Shown piece by piece: positions 33,630 to 42,127 of a DNA stretch of 56,119 nucleotides; the first letter of the stretch is position 1; each line of letters opens with the position of its first letter. The position numbers were made by a program, and so were the translations under genes. The notes under the pieces were generated by a model. That model searched no databases. It saw only the letters and a program-made list of their open reading frames with translations, and was not told the origin of the DNA. Origin of the DNA: Bacteroidales bacterium (lineage in GTDB: Bacteria > Bacteroidota > Bacteroidia > Bacteroidales > F082). The stretch is from assembly GCA_015489465.1 (NCBI GenBank), contig WFZS01000161.1, positions 1 to 56,119 on the forward strand, given 5' to 3'.

Positions 33630-34865
33630 TTAATCCATTAACCTTTTTTCTCCTTCCAGTTTCTTAATTTCCGAAATATCCTGACTTACCTCTAAAGTTC
33701 CTCTGTAGTTTCCATTTTCGTCACGGACGGCAAAATATTGTATCAAAATAAATTTCGGTCCCATTTGTATCCAAAAACTCTCTTTATCTTTTTTCCCCGA
33801 TTTAAAAGCATCCAAAAGTTCTTTTACAATATGAACACTTGAGGGCGGATGGCAATTTTCAACCAAACGCCCTATAATAGCTTTACTACGCGGAAATATC
33901 CTGTGGCCCGGCGTTGAGAAATACCTTACTTCGTCATTCTCGTCAACAAATGTCATATCAACAGGCAAGTGGTTAAGCATCATTATTGCTTGTTCGAGTT
34001 TTAAAAGTCCCGTACCCATATCCAGAATAGCATCGGGGTTTGAGATAATTTCCCCGGGACTTTCGTTTTCGTGTTTTTCTTTTTCTTTGGCTATAGTCCT
34101 CATTTCGGGAGGATCGATAAAAGCAAACCCCTCTTTCATCGCTTGCTCCATCATTTCGTCCCAAACTTCTTCGGGTATCAAATCGAAAATAACGGGAAAT
34201 AGAATGTATTCCTCACGGAATTTTATTGCGTACATCGTAAAAAACAAATCGCCGAGTAATCTGTTCAACTTTTTCAGATCTGTGTTTCCTTTTTCAATAA
34301 TTTCAACGGTTTCTTTGATGTACTTGCGTATATCATCATGATACGACCACATCAATGGAAGACAACCGTACTCTTTCAAATATTTTTCCACATAAGGGAA
34401 AAGGATATTTTCTTTTTTCACATAATGAACCTCAAACCGTGTCAGCTCATAAACCCTGTCACTTATTTCATCTAAAATTTCTTCGAGTTTCTCACTGTCA
34501 ATATCTTTAGAGTTAAAAGCTTTTATCAGCGGCTTCATCTCCATGAGGCGGTTGTTTAATTCGTTGTTTTCTTTTACAAACGAATCAAGGAAAGGTATCA
34601 AGCTGTAATCGGGAATTTCGCGGGATATCAATCCTTTGTAAAGCATATTCAAAGCTTTGTTAATCCCCGTTTTAACATCTTCTATATCAATACCTTTTTT
34701 CATCAACTTGTCAACCATTACAACAACGTCGTAAGGAGTAACATTGTCAATGGCTTCGGCATATTTTTTTATCAGCTCACTGCCTTTTTCCTTGTTAATC
34801 AACCCTTCCACAAATGCCAAAAGGTCGTTGATTCTTCTCTCCGTATTATTTATAAATTCCGACAT
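33630..34865 (-). CDS. DUF438 / hemerythrin-like / PAS protein
   Basis: A 411-residue cytoplasmic protein. The N-terminal part is helical. A hemerythrin-type HHE domain follows (about 145-245), with metal-ligand candidates in RFEVHYVKKENILFPYVEKYL, MWSYHDDIRKYIKET and KFREEYILFPVIFD. The C-terminal PAS domain (about 300-405) has LPVDMTFVDENDEVRYFSTPGHRIFPRSKAIIGRLVENCHPPSSVHIVKELLDAF and ends GTLEVSQDISEIKKLEGEKRLMD. Proteins of this design are thought to sense oxygen, NO or redox state. No DNA-binding or kinase domain is attached, so the output is unknown. The gene for a 46-residue membrane peptide starts one base after its stop. Confidence 0.85.
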   Translation of the reverse strand: MSEFINNTERRINDLLAFVEGLINKEKGSELIKKYAEAIDNVTPYDVVVMVDKLMKKGIDIEDVKTGINKALNMLYKGLISREIPDYSLIPFLDSFVKENNELNNRLMEMKPLIKAFNSKDIDSEKLEEILDEISDRVYELTRFEVHYVKKENILFPYVEKYLKEYGCLPLMWSYHDDIRKYIKETVEIIEKGNTDLKKLNRLLGDLFFTMYAIKFREEYILFPVIFDLIPEEVWDEMMEQAMKEGFAFIDPPEMRTIAKEKEKHENESPGEIISNPDAILDMGTGLLKLEQAIMMLNHLPVDMTFVDENDEVRYFSTPGHRIFPRSKAIIGRLVENCHPPSSVHIVKELLDAFKSGKKDKESFWIQMGPKFILIQYFAVRDENGNYRGTLEVSQDISEIKKLEGEKRLMD

Positions 34866-34957
34866 AAATTTTGATTATTACAACCGTGTAAAATTATATG
34901 ATTTTTCAACGCGAAACTAAAATGAAAAACGTTCTGCCCTTTATTCTTATTTTTATT

Positions 34958-34965
34958 TACTTTTG
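34958..34965 (+). promoter_or_regulatory. -7 promoter element of ileS
   Basis: TACTTTTG followed by CACC is an exact TAnnTTTG match, 33 bases before the ATG at 34999. It overlaps an in-frame upstream TTG at 34963, which rules that codon out as the start. Confidence 0.72.
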
Positions 34966-34998
34966 CACCTCATTTTAAACGACATAAACAATAAACCG

Positions 34999-37900
34999 AT
35001 GGGTAAAAAATATAATGAATACAAACAATTGGATTTGCCGAAATTAGCCGAAGAAGTAAGGGCTTTTTGGGAAAAAGAGGATGTTTTCAAAAGAAGTTTG
35101 GACAAAAGAAAGGACGGAGAACATTTTGTATTTTACGAAGGACCGCCCTCGGCTAACGGAACACCCGGAATTCACCATGTTATGGCTCGTACCATAAAAG
35201 ACCTTTTCTGCCGTTACCAAACACAAAAAGGTAAATACGTGGAAAGAAAAGCGGGGTGGGACACTCACGGGCTTCCCGTAGAAATAGGTGTTGAAAAAAC
35301 CCTCGGCATTACCAAAGAAGACATCGGTAAAAAAATAAGTGTTGAGGAATACAACAAAGCTTGTCGTAAAGAAGTATTGAAATACAAAGACATGTGGGAC
35401 GATCTTACCCGCCGCATAGGTTATTGGGTTGATCTTGAACATCCTTACATAACTTTCGACAACAAATACATCGAAACCGTTTGGTACTTACTGAAAAAAC
35501 TTTATGAAAAAGGCCTTCTTTATAAAGGTTACACCATACAACCTTATTCGCCGGCTGCAGGAACAGGTCTTTCAACACACGAGTTGAACCAGCCGGGTTG
35601 CTACCGCGATGTTAAAGATAACACCGTTGTTGCACAATTTAAGGTTATAAAAGATGAAAAATCCGAATTTCTTTTCGGAGACGATAACTATCCTGTATAT
35701 ATTCTAGCATGGACAACAACCCCTTGGACTCTTCCGTCAAACACCGCTTTGGCTGTGGGCGAAAATATTGATTACGTTTTGGTGAAAACCTTTAACCCTT
35801 ACACCGGAAGTCCTCAAAAAGTAGTTCTTGCAAAAAACCGTCTGAACGCATATTTCAACCCCAAAAATAAAGACCTGAAACTCGAAGATTATAAAAAAGG
35901 AGACAAAAACCTGCCTTTTGAGATTTTGGCCGAATTCAAAGGAAAAGACCTTGTGGGAATACGTTACGAACAACTCTTCCAGTGGGTAAAACCTCAAGGT
36001 AAAGCTTTCGAAATAATTCCCGGTGATTTTGTTACAACCGAAGACGGTACCGGAATCGTTCATATAGCTCCTACTTTCGGTGCTGATGACGACCGTGTTG
36101 CCAAAGCCAACGGAATAGCACCTTTGACTTTAATAGATAAAAACGGTGACATACGTCCGATGGTGGACCTTAAAGGACGCTTTTATCTTATAGAAGAACT
36201 CGATGAAGACTTTGTTAAAGAATATGTAAACGAAGAGGTTTACAGAACATGGGAGGGACGTTACGTTAAAAACGCGTACATCGGTCTTACCGATAAAGAT
36301 CCTTCTTTGGATGTTGACCTTGCCGTTGAATTAAAGCAAAACAACAAAGCTTTTAAAATAGAAAAACACGTTCACAGCTATCCGCATTGCTGGCGTACCG
36401 ACAAACCTGTTCTTTACTATCCTCTCGACAGTTGGTTTATTAAAACAACCGCCTTGAAAGACAGGATGATAGAACTTAACAAAACTATCAATTGGAAACC
36501 TAAAGCCACCGGTGAAGGGCGTTTCGGTAACTGGCTCGAAAATCTTGTGGACTGGAATTTATCACGTTCACGATTCTGGGGAATACCCTTGCCGGTATGG
36601 ACTACCGAAGACAAAACCGAACAAAAGGCAATCGGCTCAGCTGCCGAGCTTAAAGAGGAGATAGAAAAAGCTATTAAAGCGGGATTTATGAAAGAAAATC
36701 CTCTTGAAGATTTTGTTCCGGGTGATATGAGTGAAGAAAACTATAAAACATTCGATTTCCACCGTCCTTACGTTGATAATATCATATTGGTTTCCGACAG
36801 CGGTAAGAAAATGTACCGCGAAACATCTTTGATTGATGTTTGGTTTGATTCCGGTTCCATGCCTTACGCACAATTTCACTATCCTTTTGAAAACAAGGAT
36901 AAACTTAAAGATTATTTTCCCGCCGATTTTATTGCCGAAGGTGTTGACCAAACACGCGGCTGGTTTTTCACGCTTCACGCCATTGCAACGATGCTGTTCG
37001 ACTCGGTAGCTTATAAAACAGTTGTTTCAAACGGGCTTGTATTAGACAAAAACGGCAACAAAATGTCGAAACGTTTGGGCAATGCCGTTGACCCGTTTTC
37101 AACAATAGAAAAATACGGTGCCGATGCAACACGCTGGTACATGATAACCAATTCCCAACCTTGGGACAATCTGAAATTCGACCTTGCCGGTGTTGATGAA
37201 GTAAGGAGAAAATTCTTCGGAACGCTTTACAATACCTATGCGTTTTTTGCACTTTATGCCAACATTGACGGGTTTACATATAGCGAAGAAGAGATACCTT
37301 ATGAAGAAAGAAGTGAACTTGACAGGTGGATTTTGTCGGAACTCAACACTTTAATAAAAGAGGTTGACAAGGCATACTCAGATTATGAACCTACAAAAGC
37401 GGGCAGGGCAATACAGTATTTTGTTACCGAGCATCTCAGTAACTGGTATGTACGTTTGTCGAGAAGAATATTCTGGAAAGGTGAATATACCCGTGAAAAA
37501 ATTGCGGCTTATCAAACCATATACAGAAATCTCGAAGTTCTGTCGCAATTAATGGCTCCCATAGCTCCGTTTTTTGCAGACAGACTTTTTACCGACCTTA
37601 ACAGTGTAACGGGTAGATTTGACGATATATCGGTTCACCTTACCGACTTCCCGGTATCCGACGAATCGTTTATCGACAAAGACCTCGAAGAACGTATGCA
37701 GCTGGCACAAGCCATATCTTCGATGGTTCTTTCGTTGAGGAAGAAAAGTAATAACCGTGTTCGTCAGCCTCTTAACAAAATAATGATTCCCGTTCTTGAC
37801 GAAAAATTCAAACGTCAGTTAAAAGACGTTGAAAAGTTGATACTTTCGGAAGTTAACGTTAAAGAGATAGAATATATTACCGATGACTCGGGAATACTTG

Positions 37901-38427
37901 TTAAAAAGATAAAACCGAACTTCAAATCGTTAGGTCCGCGTTACGGTAAGCTGATGAAACAAATTTCGGCAGCTATAAACTCTTTTAGCCAGGATGACAT
38001 CAATAAACTGGAAAAAGAAAAAGAATACAAGCTGGTTATTGACGGTCAGGAAGTTTTATTGACACCCGAAGATGTTGAAATATCAACTCAGGATATTCCG
38101 GGATGGATTGTAACAAATCAAGGCAACTTAACGGTAGCTTTGGATATTACCGTTACACCGGAACTCAAAAATGAAGGTCTTGCCCGCGAGTTGGTTAACC
38201 GTATCCAAAATTTAAGAAAGGATATGGGACTTGAAGTTACCGACAGGATTAAAATAACCATTGAAAAAGCTCCCGAAACTTATGAAGCGTTTGACGGTTT
38301 TAAAGATTACATAGGATCGGAAACATTGGGAGAGATTGTTTTTACTGATAAACTTGAAGGCGACGACGTAAAAGAATTGGAGCTTATTGAAGGAATAACC
38401 GTAAGGTTAAAGATTGAAAAATTGTAA
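34999..38427 (+). CDS. ileS: Isoleucyl-tRNA synthetase, IleS2-like with GIHH signature
   Basis: A 1142-residue class I synthetase, longer than the 930-940 residues of the common bacterial IleS1, and like the eukaryote-type IleS2. The first signature should read HIGH; here residues 57-60 are Gly-Ile-His-His (SANGTPGIHHVMART), so the first His and the Gly are swapped. The second signature is KMSKR (688-692). The CP1 editing domain (AWTTTPWTLPSNTALAVG, DDDRVAKANGI) and the WNLSRSRFWGIPLPVW segment are intact. No C-terminal zinc cysteines are seen. IleS2 enzymes tolerate mupirocin, and I recall the swapped GxHH motif being linked to extreme resistance. It is followed by the dksA-like and lspA genes, a conserved Bacteroidota order. 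Confidence 0.95.
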   Translation: MGKKYNEYKQLDLPKLAEEVRAFWEKEDVFKRSLDKRKDGEHFVFYEGPPSANGTPGIHHVMARTIKDLFCRYQTQKGKYVERKAGWDTHGLPVEIGVEKTLGITKEDIGKKISVEEYNKACRKEVLKYKDMWDDLTRRIGYWVDLEHPYITFDNKYIETVWYLLKKLYEKGLLYKGYTIQPYSPAAGTGLSTHELNQPGCYRDVKDNTVVAQFKVIKDEKSEFLFGDDNYPVYILAWTTTPWTLPSNTALAVGENIDYVLVKTFNPYTGSPQKVVLAKNRLNAYFNPKNKDLKLEDYKKGDKNLPFEILAEFKGKDLVGIRYEQLFQWVKPQGKAFEIIPGDFVTTEDGTGIVHIAPTFGADDDRVAKANGIAPLTLIDKNGDIRPMVDLKGRFYLIEELDEDFVKEYVNEEVYRTWEGRYVKNAYIGLTDKDPSLDVDLAVELKQNNKAFKIEKHVHSYPHCWRTDKPVLYYPLDSWFIKTTALKDRMIELNKTINWKPKATGEGRFGNWLENLVDWNLSRSRFWGIPLPVWTTEDKTEQKAIGSAAELKEEIEKAIKAGFMKENPLEDFVPGDMSEENYKTFDFHRPYVDNIILVSDSGKKMYRETSLIDVWFDSGSMPYAQFHYPFENKDKLKDYFPADFIAEGVDQTRGWFFTLHAIATMLFDSVAYKTVVSNGLVLDKNGNKMSKRLGNAVDPFSTIEKYGADATRWYMITNSQPWDNLKFDLAGVDEVRRKFFGTLYNTYAFFALYANIDGFTYSEEEIPYEERSELDRWILSELNTLIKEVDKAYSDYEPTKAGRAIQYFVTEHLSNWYVRLSRRIFWKGEYTREKIAAYQTIYRNLEVLSQLMAPIAPFFADRLFTDLNSVTGRFDDISVHLTDFPVSDESFIDKDLEERMQLAQAISSMVLSLRKKSNNRVRQPLNKIMIPVLDEKFKRQLKDVEKLILSEVNVKEIEYITDDSGILVKKIKPNFKSLGPRYGKLMKQISAAINSFSQDDINKLEKEKEYKLVIDGQEVLLTPEDVEISTQDIPGWIVTNQGNLTVALDITVTPELKNEGLARELVNRIQNLRKDMGLEVTDRIKITIEKAPETYEAFDGFKDYIGSETLGEIVFTDKLEGDDVKELELIEGITVRLKIEKL

Positions 38428-38455
38428 CAATACATAAACTTTTTTCTGCATTAAC

Positions 38456-38463
38456 GTACTTTG
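38456..38463 (+). promoter_or_regulatory. Candidate -7 element of the dksA-like gene
   Basis: GTACTTTG followed by TGTA is a near match to TAnnTTTG, 30 bases after the ileS stop and 90 bases before the next start. Weak support. Confidence 0.3.
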
Positions 38464-38554
38464 TGTAAAAAAAGAAAGCGGAAAAATTGAAACTATTTTA
38501 CAAAATACTTACTTTTATGAACTGAATAAAGGGAGAAATAAAAAATTGAAGTCC

Positions 38555-38953
38555 ATGGGAAAGAAAGAAACTATTGTAACAAGATATTCAGATGAAGAGC
38601 TGGAAGAATTCAGACAAATCATTCTGAAAAAGTTGGAAAAAGCGAGAGAAGACCTCAAACTTTTAACCGAAGCATATACTAACGCAAGCGGTAATGACAC
38701 TACCGACACATCACCCACTTTTAAAGTTTTGGAAGAGGGACAACAGGTTTTGTCCAAAGAAGAAAACCGTCAACTTGCGGCACGCCAGGAACGCTTTATT
38801 AACAACCTGGAAGCAGCATTGGTGCGTATCGAAAACAAAACATACGGTATTTGCCGCGTCACCGGTAAACTCATTAGTAAAGAAAGACTTAGAGCGGTAC
38901 CTCACGCAACGCTTTCCATAGAAGCCAAATTAAATCAGAGAAATATAAGATAG
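38555..38953 (+). CDS. DksA/TraR-family protein with degenerate zinc finger
   Basis: A 132-residue DksA/TraR-type protein. The N-terminal half is a coiled coil (RYSDEELEEFRQIILKKLEKAREDLKLLTEAYTN), the part that enters the RNA polymerase secondary channel in DksA. The C-terminal segment is TYGICRVTGKLISKERLRAVPHATLSIEAK. A C4 finger would need CxxC twice; only one Cys remains, which I believe is usual for the Bacteroidota version. The coil tip has TNASGNDTTDTSP, not an obvious DxxDxA tip. The ATG at 38555 was chosen; a TTG three codons upstream is possible. It lies between ileS and lspA. Confidence 0.82.
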   Translation: MGKKETIVTRYSDEELEEFRQIILKKLEKAREDLKLLTEAYTNASGNDTTDTSPTFKVLEEGQQVLSKEENRQLAARQERFINNLEAALVRIENKTYGICRVTGKLISKERLRAVPHATLSIEAKLNQRNIR

Positions 38954-38977
38954 GTTAAAAGTTAAACACCGTAACTT

Positions 38978-39676
38978 TTGAGAAAAGTCTTTTTAATAAC
39001 CTTGATAATCCTGATTATTGATCAGGCGTTTAAAATTTGGGTTAAACTACATTTTACACTTGGCGAAGAAGTCAACGTCATAGGTAATTGGTTTAAACTC
39101 TATTTTACCGAAAATAACGGAATGGCTTTCGGTATGGAGTTCGGCGGAAGTACCGGAAAACTTTTGTTAAGTGTTTTCAGGTTATTGGCAATCACGGGTA
39201 TAATTATTTACCTTATTAAACTCACAAGCAAAGCAAAAAACAAAACCGGACTGATAATAAGTACATCCTTGATTCTTGCCGGTGCCATCGGCAATGTTAT
39301 TGACAGTGCTTTTTACGGACTTCTTTTTACAAAAAGCTCTTATCATCAGGTAGCTCAATGGGCAACGGGTGACTTACAAGGATACGCATCGTTTTTACAC
39401 GGCAAGGTGGTTGATATGCTCTATTTCCCTATAATAGACATTTCACGTAGCGAAGCACCTTCATGGATTCCCGATTTTCTTTTCGGTCCTGACAACAGGT
39501 TGATATTCTTCCGCCCTATATTTAACATTGCCGATGCTTCAATAACAATAGGTGTGTTTTGGCTTTTACTTTTTGAAAGAAAAAATCTACACTTTGAAAA
39601 AGATACTAAGAAAAATCAAGAAGATAATGAACCGGAACCGGGTGAAAATATTATCTCCGAAAATTCGGGACAATAA
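38978..39676 (+). CDS. lspA: Lipoprotein signal peptidase (signal peptidase II)
   Basis: A 232-residue integral membrane aspartic protease that cuts prolipoproteins before the lipidated Cys. Conserved segments are IDQAFKIWVK, FTENNGMAFG, GAIGNVIDS and the catalytic GKVVDMLYF and FNIADASITIG. It is longer than E. coli LspA (164) because of an inserted loop (LLFTKSSYHQVAQWATGDLQGYASFLH) and an acidic tail, both common in this phylum. The start is a TTG at 38978; no in-frame ATG precedes the first transmembrane helix. It would process the lipoproteins seen here (5615, 11967, gldK). Confidence 0.94.
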   Translation: MRKVFLITLIILIIDQAFKIWVKLHFTLGEEVNVIGNWFKLYFTENNGMAFGMEFGGSTGKLLLSVFRLLAITGIIIYLIKLTSKAKNKTGLIISTSLILAGAIGNVIDSAFYGLLFTKSSYHQVAQWATGDLQGYASFLHGKVVDMLYFPIIDISRSEAPSWIPDFLFGPDNRLIFFRPIFNIADASITIGVFWLLLFERKNLHFEKDTKKNQEDNEPEPGENIISENSGQ

Positions 39677-39712
39677 TTTCAAGAAATAAGATAGTCTTTA
39701 AAAAGAAATTAT

Positions 39713-39720
39713 TATTTTTG
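39713..39720 (+). promoter_or_regulatory. -7 promoter element of tRNA-Leu
   Basis: TATTTTTG followed by CAGC is an exact TAnnTTTG match, 22 bases before the tRNA. Confidence 0.65.
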
Positions 39721-39742
39721 CAGCCCGTTCATTAAACGTATT

Positions 39743-39826
39743 GCCCGAGTGGCGGAATTGGTAGACGCGCTGGTCTCAAAAACCAGTGAGGTAACACTCG
39801 TGCCGGTTCGATCCCGGCCTCGGGTA
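39743..39826 (+). tRNA. tRNA-Leu (CAA)
   Basis: An 84-base class II tRNA. The 5' acceptor strand GCCCGAG pairs with CTCGGGT (the first pair is G-U). The D arm is TGGCGGAATTGGTAGACGC. The anticodon arm CTGGT-CTCAAAA-ACCAG has anticodon CAA at 39777-39779. A variable arm (GAGGTAACACTC) and T arm with GGTTCGATCC follow. CCA is not encoded. It has its own promoter and terminator, so it is a single-gene unit. Confidence 0.95.
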
Positions 39827-39831
39827 CTTGT

Positions 39832-39863
39832 AAACCTCCTTGCTTTTGCTTGGAGGTTTTTTT
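39832..39863 (+). terminator. Intrinsic terminator after tRNA-Leu
   Basis: AAACCTCC pairs with GGAGGTTT around a 12-base loop, followed by T residues. It starts five bases after the tRNA. Confidence 0.88.
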
Positions 39864-39894
39864 ATTGTCAAAGTACTATTTTACAAACTTCACT

Positions 39895-39902
39895 TATTTT
39901 TG
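39895..39902 (+). promoter_or_regulatory. -7 promoter element of rlmD
   Basis: TATTTTTG followed by TCAG, an exact TAnnTTTG match, 18 bases before the ATG. Confidence 0.6.
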
Positions 39903-39920
39903 TCAGGTTAATTTGATGTT

Positions 39921-41354
39921 ATGGCAAGAAAAAAAAGACCGTTACCTTTTATAGAAGATTTGGAAATTATAGACGCAGGTTCCGAAGGTAAAGCCGTTGG
40001 CAGGTATAATGAAAGGGTTGTGTTTGTCCCTTTTGCTGCACCCGGTGACGTTGTTGACGTTCAGGTGGTAAAAAAGAAAAAAAACTTCTTTGAAGGGAAA
40101 ATAAAAAACATAAAAAAATATTCGCAGTACCGTACGGAACCTAAATGCAGCCATTTCGGACTGTGCGGCGGTTGTAAATGGCAACATCTCGACTACGAAG
40201 CTCAAAAATTCTTTAAACAAAAACAAGTTAAAGATGCTTTGGACAGGATTGCCAAAATACCATATCCTGAAATTTTACCGATAATAGGTGCCGAAAATCC
40301 TTACTATTACAGAAACAAACTTGAATTTACATTTTCAGACAGACGTTGGCTTACCGACCTAGACATTTCAAAGGAAAACGGAGGGCCTGAAAACACCAAC
40401 GGTTTGGGATTTCACCTGCCGGGAATGTTTGATAAGATTCTTGATATTGAACATTGTTATCTGCAGCCCGACCCTAGTAACGACATTCGGCTTGCCATTA
40501 AAAATTATGCACTCGAACACGGCATATCTTTTCATAATGCCCGTACTCATGAGGGTTTGTTACGTAATTTGATAATACGAAACGCTGTTACCGGTGATTT
40601 GATGGTTATTGTGGTATTTAACGGTAATGAAGAAAAAATCATCAATGATATAATGGGGTTTTTAGGTGATAAGTTTCCTCAAATTACCAGTTTGATGTAC
40701 GTCATAAACGACAAGTTGAATGACTCCATAGCCGACCGCGAAGTTATTCTATATAAAGGCAAACCCTTCATCATGGAAACGATGAAATCACCTGTTGAGG
40801 GGAAACCGGATCTTAAATTTAAAGTAGGACCTTTGTCGTTTTATCAGACAAACCCCGAACAAGCTTGGAAACTTTATAAAACGGCTTTTGACTTTGCGGA
40901 ATTTAAAGGTGATGAACTTGTATATGACTTATACACCGGTACCGGAACTATAGCATCGTTTGTTGCCGGAGCCGTTAAAAAAGTCGTAGGCGTTGAGTAC
41001 GTTGAGCAAGCCGTTAATGATGCCAAAGAAAACGCTGAGCTTAACAATATTGACAATATTGAATTCTATTGGGGTGATATGGCAAAGGTGCTTGACAAAG
41101 GTTTTATTGAAAAACACGGACGCCCCGATGTTTTATTGACCGACCCGCCCCGTGCAGGTATGCATGAAAAGGTTGTCCGCGAAATTCTCTACATGGAACC
41201 TGAAAAAATAGTTTATGTGAGCTGTAACCCCGCCACACAGGCAAGAGATGTTGCTCTTTTACACGAAAAATATGATATTGTTAAAGTCCAACCCGTTGAC
41301 ATGTTTCCTCAAACCCACCATGTGGAAAATGTTATTTTATTGATAAAGCGATAG
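39921..41354 (+). CDS. rlmD: 23S rRNA (uracil-5-)-methyltransferase RlmD
   Basis: A 477-residue RumA/RlmD-type enzyme that makes m5U in 23S rRNA. A TRAM domain opens the protein (IEDLEIIDAGSEGKAVGRYNERVVFVPFAAPGDVV). The [4Fe-4S] cysteines are Cys76, Cys82 and Cys85 (KCSHFGLCGGCKW), with a fourth in IEHCYLQ. The SAM motif is VYDLYTGTGTIASFVAG, then LLTDPPRAG, and the catalytic Cys in YVSCNPATQARDV. Whether it targets U1939 or another uridine cannot be told here. The membrane protein gene follows after four bases. Confidence 0.93.
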   Translation: MARKKRPLPFIEDLEIIDAGSEGKAVGRYNERVVFVPFAAPGDVVDVQVVKKKKNFFEGKIKNIKKYSQYRTEPKCSHFGLCGGCKWQHLDYEAQKFFKQKQVKDALDRIAKIPYPEILPIIGAENPYYYRNKLEFTFSDRRWLTDLDISKENGGPENTNGLGFHLPGMFDKILDIEHCYLQPDPSNDIRLAIKNYALEHGISFHNARTHEGLLRNLIIRNAVTGDLMVIVVFNGNEEKIINDIMGFLGDKFPQITSLMYVINDKLNDSIADREVILYKGKPFIMETMKSPVEGKPDLKFKVGPLSFYQTNPEQAWKLYKTAFDFAEFKGDELVYDLYTGTGTIASFVAGAVKKVVGVEYVEQAVNDAKENAELNNIDNIEFYWGDMAKVLDKGFIEKHGRPDVLLTDPPRAGMHEKVVREILYMEPEKIVYVSCNPATQARDVALLHEKYDIVKVQPVDMFPQTHHVENVILLIKR

Positions 41355-41358
41355 AATT

Positions 41359-41991
41359 ATGGAAAACAAAAAAGACTTTTTAATATATATCATTATCTTT
41401 TTGTTTTCCTTTTCCTATGCTGTAGTTCGATACGATGTTTTTGCCGGTGTGCCATGGTCACAACTACCTTTTTTCATAATGAACAAGGTTATGGCGTTTA
41501 GCGGAACAATTCTTTTGATAATTACGTTTACTATTTCACCGTTAAAAAATTTAGGTGTTAACATACCTTCAAGTTGGCTAACAGCAAGAAAAGGAATGGG
41601 TATAACGGGATTCGCAAGCATTTTTGTGCATGTTTTGATAAACCTTTTAATTTTTTCACCGGCTTATTACGGTAAATTTTTTGATGCAAATAACTTACTG
41701 ACATTAAATGCCGGTTTAAGCATGCTTTCAGGTGTATTGGCGTTTGTTATCCTTTGGCTCTATAATATCAGCTTTTTTAAACCTGACAAAAACATCGGTT
41801 TAAACAAGGTTTTAAAATCAAAGGGCTTTCTTCTTGTATTTTTACCTTTGGCAGCCTTTCATATGTTTTTTATGGGTTATGAGGGATGGCTTACACCTTC
41901 AAAATGGCAAGGAGGCATTCCGCCGATAAGTCTTGTTACATTTTCTTTATTTTTTACCGGATACATTTTAAATATAGTAGGAAGAAAATGA
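41359..41991 (+). CDS. Ferric reductase-like membrane protein (MsrQ/YedZ-like)
   Basis: A 210-residue protein with about six transmembrane helices. The arrangement and the positions of His91 (GFASIFVHVLINLL) and of His in LPLAAFHMFFMGYEGW suggest a b-heme-binding ferric-reductase-like core, as in MsrQ. The sequence TARKGMGITGF resembles the RRxLGLxGF start of that domain. No msrP partner is present, and only two helix histidines are seen, fewer than in MsrQ. It starts four bases after rlmD, so it is co-transcribed. The repeat region at 42051 follows its 3' end. Confidence 0.6.
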   Translation: MENKKDFLIYIIIFLFSFSYAVVRYDVFAGVPWSQLPFFIMNKVMAFSGTILLIITFTISPLKNLGVNIPSSWLTARKGMGITGFASIFVHVLINLLIFSPAYYGKFFDANNLLTLNAGLSMLSGVLAFVILWLYNISFFKPDKNIGLNKVLKSKGFLLVFLPLAAFHMFFMGYEGWLTPSKWQGGIPPISLVTFSLFFTGYILNIVGRK

Positions 41992-42050
41992 AGAATACCG
42001 AATTCCCGATAACGTTTTAAGATTTATGAAGTTAAGGGTGTGTGATGATG

Positions 42051-42122
42051 TGACAGTTTTCCCATCCTACAATTACGTCATTTACCGATTATTGAAAGTT
42101 TTTTCTTTGTTCTCACTTTGTC
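42051..42122 (+). repeat. Type A repeat, truncated copy at a third locus
   Basis: tgacag, then cctacaattacgtcattta, ccgattattgaaa and ttctcacttt match 16093-16166 in order and orientation, with a few differences. It lies between two convergent genes and ends six bases from the stop of the minus-strand gene at 42128. Confidence 0.75.
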
Positions 42123-42127
42123 AGCAA

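Noticed and set aside
38555-38953. Frameshift or decay in the DksA-like gene because of missing zinc cysteines
   Set aside because: The frame is intact at normal length with conserved GICRVTGKLI and PHATLSIEAK segments, so it reads as a stable variant rather than a broken gene.
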